From Patescibacteria group bacterium (GTDB lineage: Bacteria; Patescibacteriota; Minisyncoccia; JAHIHE01): 9,083 bases of DNA. Of this stretch, positions 6,341 to 9,083 are shown piece by piece. A program made the translations under genes and the position numbers. The stretch spans positions 1 through 9,083 of the forward strand of contig JAHILZ010000099.1 of assembly GCA_018896765.1 (NCBI GenBank). Reading direction: 5' to 3'. A model generated the notes under the pieces. That model saw nothing but the letters and a program-made list of their open reading frames with translations. It was not told the DNA's origin and made no database searches. Within the stretch, counting starts at the first letter, position 1; each line of letters opens with the position of its first letter.

Positions 6341-9083
6341 TTAGTAAGAAATGACATAAGCGGTAGTAGTAACCACATTTCCTAAGCCTGGTACCAAATG
6401 ACCGTTGTACCACTGAGCCGTAGATGTAGCGTTATTACCGTCAATTCCTTCTAAACTATTTTGCTTATAGTTGTCTGACCAAATAAAGTTACCGCGAGTC
6501 ATATTGCCCAAGTCGCCATTAGGCGCTTGCCAACTTCCAGCAAGTTCGGCTTTGTTGCGAGTGTTAACACCGTCTGAGGTGCTCGCCGTGTCGCCAACTA
6601 AGAAAGTTGTCAAGTTTTCATTAGCGCTTGCGCCGGAAATTGTCGCGTAAACCTTAAAGGTCTTGCTTGTGCCAGCCGTAACCTTAATGGCTTCAACTGT
6701 TGTGGCGCCGGTAACATCAAAATCAGGATTATTAAAGGTGGCTGTATACCAATATTCAGTATTGCCATCAATACTATAACTGGTTGGATTAGCCGCTGCT
6801 TTAATATTGTTACCTTCTTCGTCAACAATACGAACATTAGTAATGGTCATATCGCTTCCAGAAGTTGCGAACACAAATGTATTCCTATAGAGCAATACAT
6901 CTCCGCCACCGGCGGGAGCCGTAACTTTATAAGCGTAAACAACGATACTGCCGTTAGTTAACGATGTCGCCGCGCCTAATGAGTTGCTGGATGTCGGAAG
7001 GGTAACGGTCGGAATGCTGTTCTTCATAACCATAACCGAACTGGATGAACTTCGGAAATCTTCGTAAGTGCTTCCGGTAATGATTGTGTTAGAAGCCACA
7101 CCTGTGGTTTTAATACCAGCCGCTCCGCCATTAAGACCAATGATTAAGTCAACATTAGCCGTGCCTGGAGAATTATCATTGGTTTTATCAACCGTAGCCA
7201 TATCGGCTTTAATGGTTAATGTCTTGCTTCCGCCCATAGGAATTGTCAAATCGCCAGCATTAAAGTCAAATGTCCTTTGATTACTTGAATCAATAGAAGA
7301 TTGAGCCAATAATGTTGTTCCGTCGTAAATGGCAACATTCGTCACATCCTGATAATTTCCAGCAGGAGCGCTGAATGTATAACCGCCATCAATCACATGA
7401 ACGATTAATTGGTCTAATCTCAAATCCTCATAATCAGCCGATAACTTAATGTTGGTAAAGACATTTCCTGTCGAACCAGCCCTGACAATACTTGACACAG
7501 GATTGCCTGATGTCTCAATTGTCAATGTTCCATTTGGCTTTGAAGTCAAAGTTGGACCATTGTCAGCGGTAATGCTCGCAGTGACTGTGTTGCCTGTGCT
7601 AACGCCGTAAGCAGTGACTGAATTGCCTCCCATGCCCCAGTTTTCCGTGTCATCAGAAGCAACTGTGTCTTTATCTCCATGCAATTCAACCGTCTTGTAA
7701 GTTCCTTTAGTAATGATAATCGGAGTATCAAGAGCAAAGGTTGAAGAAGCAGCTGTAGCGCCGGTTGTAGCAGCTATCGCGTCATTAATTGGGGTCTGAG
7801 CCACGCCGCCGACATAAAGAGTCAAAGCGTTTGTGTTGGTAGCCGCGAAACCAAGAGCTAAAGCTGTAAAGCCAAGAGAGGTCACTCTAATGTCTTCTCC
7901 TGAAGCCGTCGCGTCAAAACGCCAACTGGACAAATTAACATCTTTCTGTCCAACAATAATATTAGCGCTCGCCGGCAGAGTATTTCTACTTACTGTCAAA
8001 GCAGCCGCCTTTACTGTCTGCGTATTGCCGCTAAGAGCTGAAGCCGGGCTCGCCGTAATAGCATTGCCTGTGGTTTCTCCTGTCGCCGTCATCGCCGAAG
8101 GAGTGAAACTGACATAAACGGTATCGTCGCTCGCCCAAGCCGCGCTTGTCTGCAAGTCGCCTCTAACCTTATATGTCGTCTCGCCCACTGGAATGCTAAA
8201 TGTGTCTGTCCATGAGACCACGCCAGTAGCTCTTACTGGATCGGTCGGACCAGCCACAACATTTCCATTCGGGTCAACTAATTCCACATTTAGAATCGCG
8301 TCTGTGCCATTGCCAGGATTACCTGTGCTGGTAACTGTCAATGTCAAAGCCGAAACATCAATCACTTCGCCTTTTCCAGTGAATGTGAAAGCGCCTAAAT
8401 ATTGGTCATTAGCCACGCCGATATTACCCGCTCCGATTGAACTGCTTCTGGTAACTTGCAAAGTCCCGTTTGAAATAGTGAATTTATTATCAGCTAAAAC
8501 AGGACTTGCTGAACTAGAACCAGTGCCACTGTAAGTCGGAGTAATGTTATACCCGTAAGTCAAACCCTTAACAATTAAATCGGTTGTCTTGTAGATTCCC
8601 AAAATAATAGTTCGGGCTGAACCATCGGCAACAGTACCCTTGACTTGGAATTGACCAATTTGACCTTTTTTAAGGGTAATCGGACTAAAACTGAAGTTAG
8701 CGTACTTCGCGCTGGCAATTACGCCATCCGCGATTTTAGTTCCATCTTGAAGTAATTCAAGGTCAACTAAATCCGTGCCTAAACTCGCGCTTCCTTCTTG
8801 ATAAACCTTAACTTGGCTAAACTGAACATCTTCAGCCGAGCCAGCTTGAACCTGGAAAGAAAAGTAAGTGTAATCTTCTTTTCCAACCTGGATGGTTGTG
8901 GAAGTAGCGTTTGTGTAAGCGCCTCTTTGAATCGTCGCTGAACCAATCGTAATTGTGCTGTTGATGGTCATCGTATTGCCGGTAAGAGGCAATGAAGCGT
9001 TCAATGTCGCGCTATCTTTCAATGTCAAACCAGATAAAGCCAAAGCGGGAACCTCGCCAGCGTAACTAGCCAAAGTCGCTTTC
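6341..9083 (-). CDS. Large modular surface (S-layer-like) protein, 5' partial
   Basis: The last 913 codons of a longer gene. The frame is open through the right window edge, and the upstream residues (K-A-T-L-A-S-Y) continue the same domain style. A TTG at 9073 could pass for a start but lacks a signal peptide, so I treat the gene as cut by the window. The visible part is Thr/Ser/Ala/Gly-rich, with no Cys and no membrane helix. It is built of about five modules beginning near residues 48, 207, 361, 519 and 682, counted from the first full codon at 9082. Each has an opening strand (T-L-Q-V-T-R, A-L-T-V-S-R, T-L-T-I-E), an acidic turn then strand (AEDVQF, GEDIRV, YEDLRL), and a late I-x-x-G...K-x-x-V-x-G/A-D segment (IPVGETTYKVRGDL, IPMGGSKTLTIKADM). 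The end is F-I-W-S-D-N-Y ... Q-W-Y-N-G-H-L-V-P-G. There is no LPXTG, PEP-CTERM or C-terminal helix. It resembles CPR surface or stalk proteins; the exact role is unproven. Confidence 0.8.
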   Translation of the reverse strand, partial: KATLASYAGEVPALALSGLTLKDSATLNASLPLTGNTMTINSTITIGSATIQRGAYTNATSTTIQVGKEDYTYFSFQVQAGSAEDVQFSQVKVYQEGSASLGTDLVDLELLQDGTKIADGVIASAKYANFSFSPITLKKGQIGQFQVKGTVADGSARTIILGIYKTTDLIVKGLTYGYNITPTYSGTGSSSASPVLADNKFTISNGTLQVTRSSSIGAGNIGVANDQYLGAFTFTGKGEVIDVSALTLTVTSTGNPGNGTDAILNVELVDPNGNVVAGPTDPVRATGVVSWTDTFSIPVGETTYKVRGDLQTSAAWASDDTVYVSFTPSAMTATGETTGNAITASPASALSGNTQTVKAAALTVSRNTLPASANIIVGQKDVNLSSWRFDATASGEDIRVTSLGFTALALGFAATNTNALTLYVGGVAQTPINDAIAATTGATAASSTFALDTPIIITKGTYKTVELHGDKDTVASDDTENWGMGGNSVTAYGVSTGNTVTASITADNGPTLTSKPNGTLTIETSGNPVSSIVRAGSTGNVFTNIKLSADYEDLRLDQLIVHVIDGGYTFSAPAGNYQDVTNVAIYDGTTLLAQSSIDSSNQRTFDFNAGDLTIPMGGSKTLTIKADMATVDKTNDNSPGTANVDLIIGLNGGAAGIKTTGVASNTIITGSTYEDFRSSSSSVMVMKNSIPTVTLPTSSNSLGAATSLTNGSIVVYAYKVTAPAGGGDVLLYRNTFVFATSGSDMTITNVRIVDEEGNNIKAAANPTSYSIDGNTEYWYTATFNNPDFDVTGATTVEAIKVTAGTSKTFKVYATISGASANENLTTFLVGDTASTSDGVNTRNKAELAGSWQAPNGDLGNMTRGNFIWSDNYKQNSLEGIDGNNATSTAQWYNGHLVPGLGNVVTTTAYVISY
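6344..8941 (-). repeat. Five diverged ~159-residue beta-sandwich-like modules in the surface protein
   Basis: Module starts map near bases 8941, 8464, 8002, 7528 and 7039 on the minus strand, a pitch of 159, 154, 158 and 163 residues. Shared landmarks in order are an opening T-L-x-V strand, an (E)D-x-x-x-x-x-L-x-V strand about 32-35 residues later, an 'L-x-D-G' hairpin (LLQDGTKI, AIYDGTTLL, RIVDEEGNNI), and an I-x-x-G-x-x-x-x-x-x-V-x-A/G strand pair. The last module carries an insertion of about 25 residues before its acidic strand (V-Y-A-Y-K-V-T-A-P-A-G-G-G-D) and ends in a tail of roughly 70 residues unlike the others. Identity is low, so boundaries are good to about five residues. Confidence 0.65.

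Noticed and set aside
6610..8534. Open frames on both strands inside the surface-protein gene (for example 7068-7280, 7833-8117 and 8193-8534 on plus; 6610-6837 and 7546-7737 on minus)
   Set aside because: Their proteins are low-complexity Val/Pro/Leu/Ala strings lying within the real gene's repetitive Thr/Ala/Val-rich codons, with no ribosome site and no domain.
9071..9073. TTG as start codon of the surface-protein gene
   Set aside because: The frame stays open to the window edge and there is no signal peptide after the TTG, which a surface protein would need. The gene is simply truncated.

Overview
The window looks like a cell-surface locus from an uncultured Candidate Phyla Radiation (Patescibacteria) bacterium, most likely of the Parcubacteria group. 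The evidence is the low and uneven GC, compact gene packing with 4-8 base overlaps, start codons without Shine-Dalgarno sequences, and protein types I associate with that group: a Wzy_C protein with a TPR tail, a secreted repeat protein ending in a GDLIR...FDIYIVKIV domain, and a giant Cys-free modular surface protein. This placement is inference from recalled family resemblance, not from a marker gene. One gene ends in TGA inside an ATGA stop/start overlap, which argues for the standard bacterial code rather than the TGA-as-Gly code of Gracilibacteria/Absconditabacteria.

Layout, left to right. Bases 1-176 (+) are the last 57 codons of a family-4-type (GT-B) glycosyltransferase entering from the left. 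A bidirectional hairpin terminator (175-199) separates it from a convergent minus-strand block. That block, read from right to left, holds: (1) the 3' 913 codons of a very large surface protein (6341-9083, 5' end outside the window), closed by a strong GC-rich terminator (6281-6309); (2) a secreted protein (4662-6236) with seven ~51-residue repeats, predicted to be a seven-bladed beta-propeller, plus a Pro/Glu linker and a ~114-residue C-terminal domain; (3) a membrane-anchored TPR protein (3980-4669); (4) a GT-C membrane glycosyltransferase of the GT39/PMT_2 type (2499-3983); (5) a Wzy/WaaL-type membrane glycan ligase or polymerase with a C-terminal TPR domain (208-2490). Genes 2-5 overlap or lie within 8 bases of each other and form one operon, whose likely promoter is squeezed into the 44 bases between the terminator and the propeller start codon.

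How they may work together: the GT-C enzyme would add sugars from a lipid-linked donor on the outer face of the membrane. The Wzy_C enzyme would polymerise the lipid-linked glycan or transfer it to an acceptor. The two TPR modules (one free, one fused to the Wzy_C enzyme) and the propeller all appear to face outside and could serve as docking parts. The Thr/Ser-rich surface protein next door is an obvious candidate acceptor or layer component. The enzyme families are supported by visible motifs; the joint function is a hypothesis. There is no RNA gene, insertion sequence or CRISPR array, and no gene-free stretch over 300 bases.
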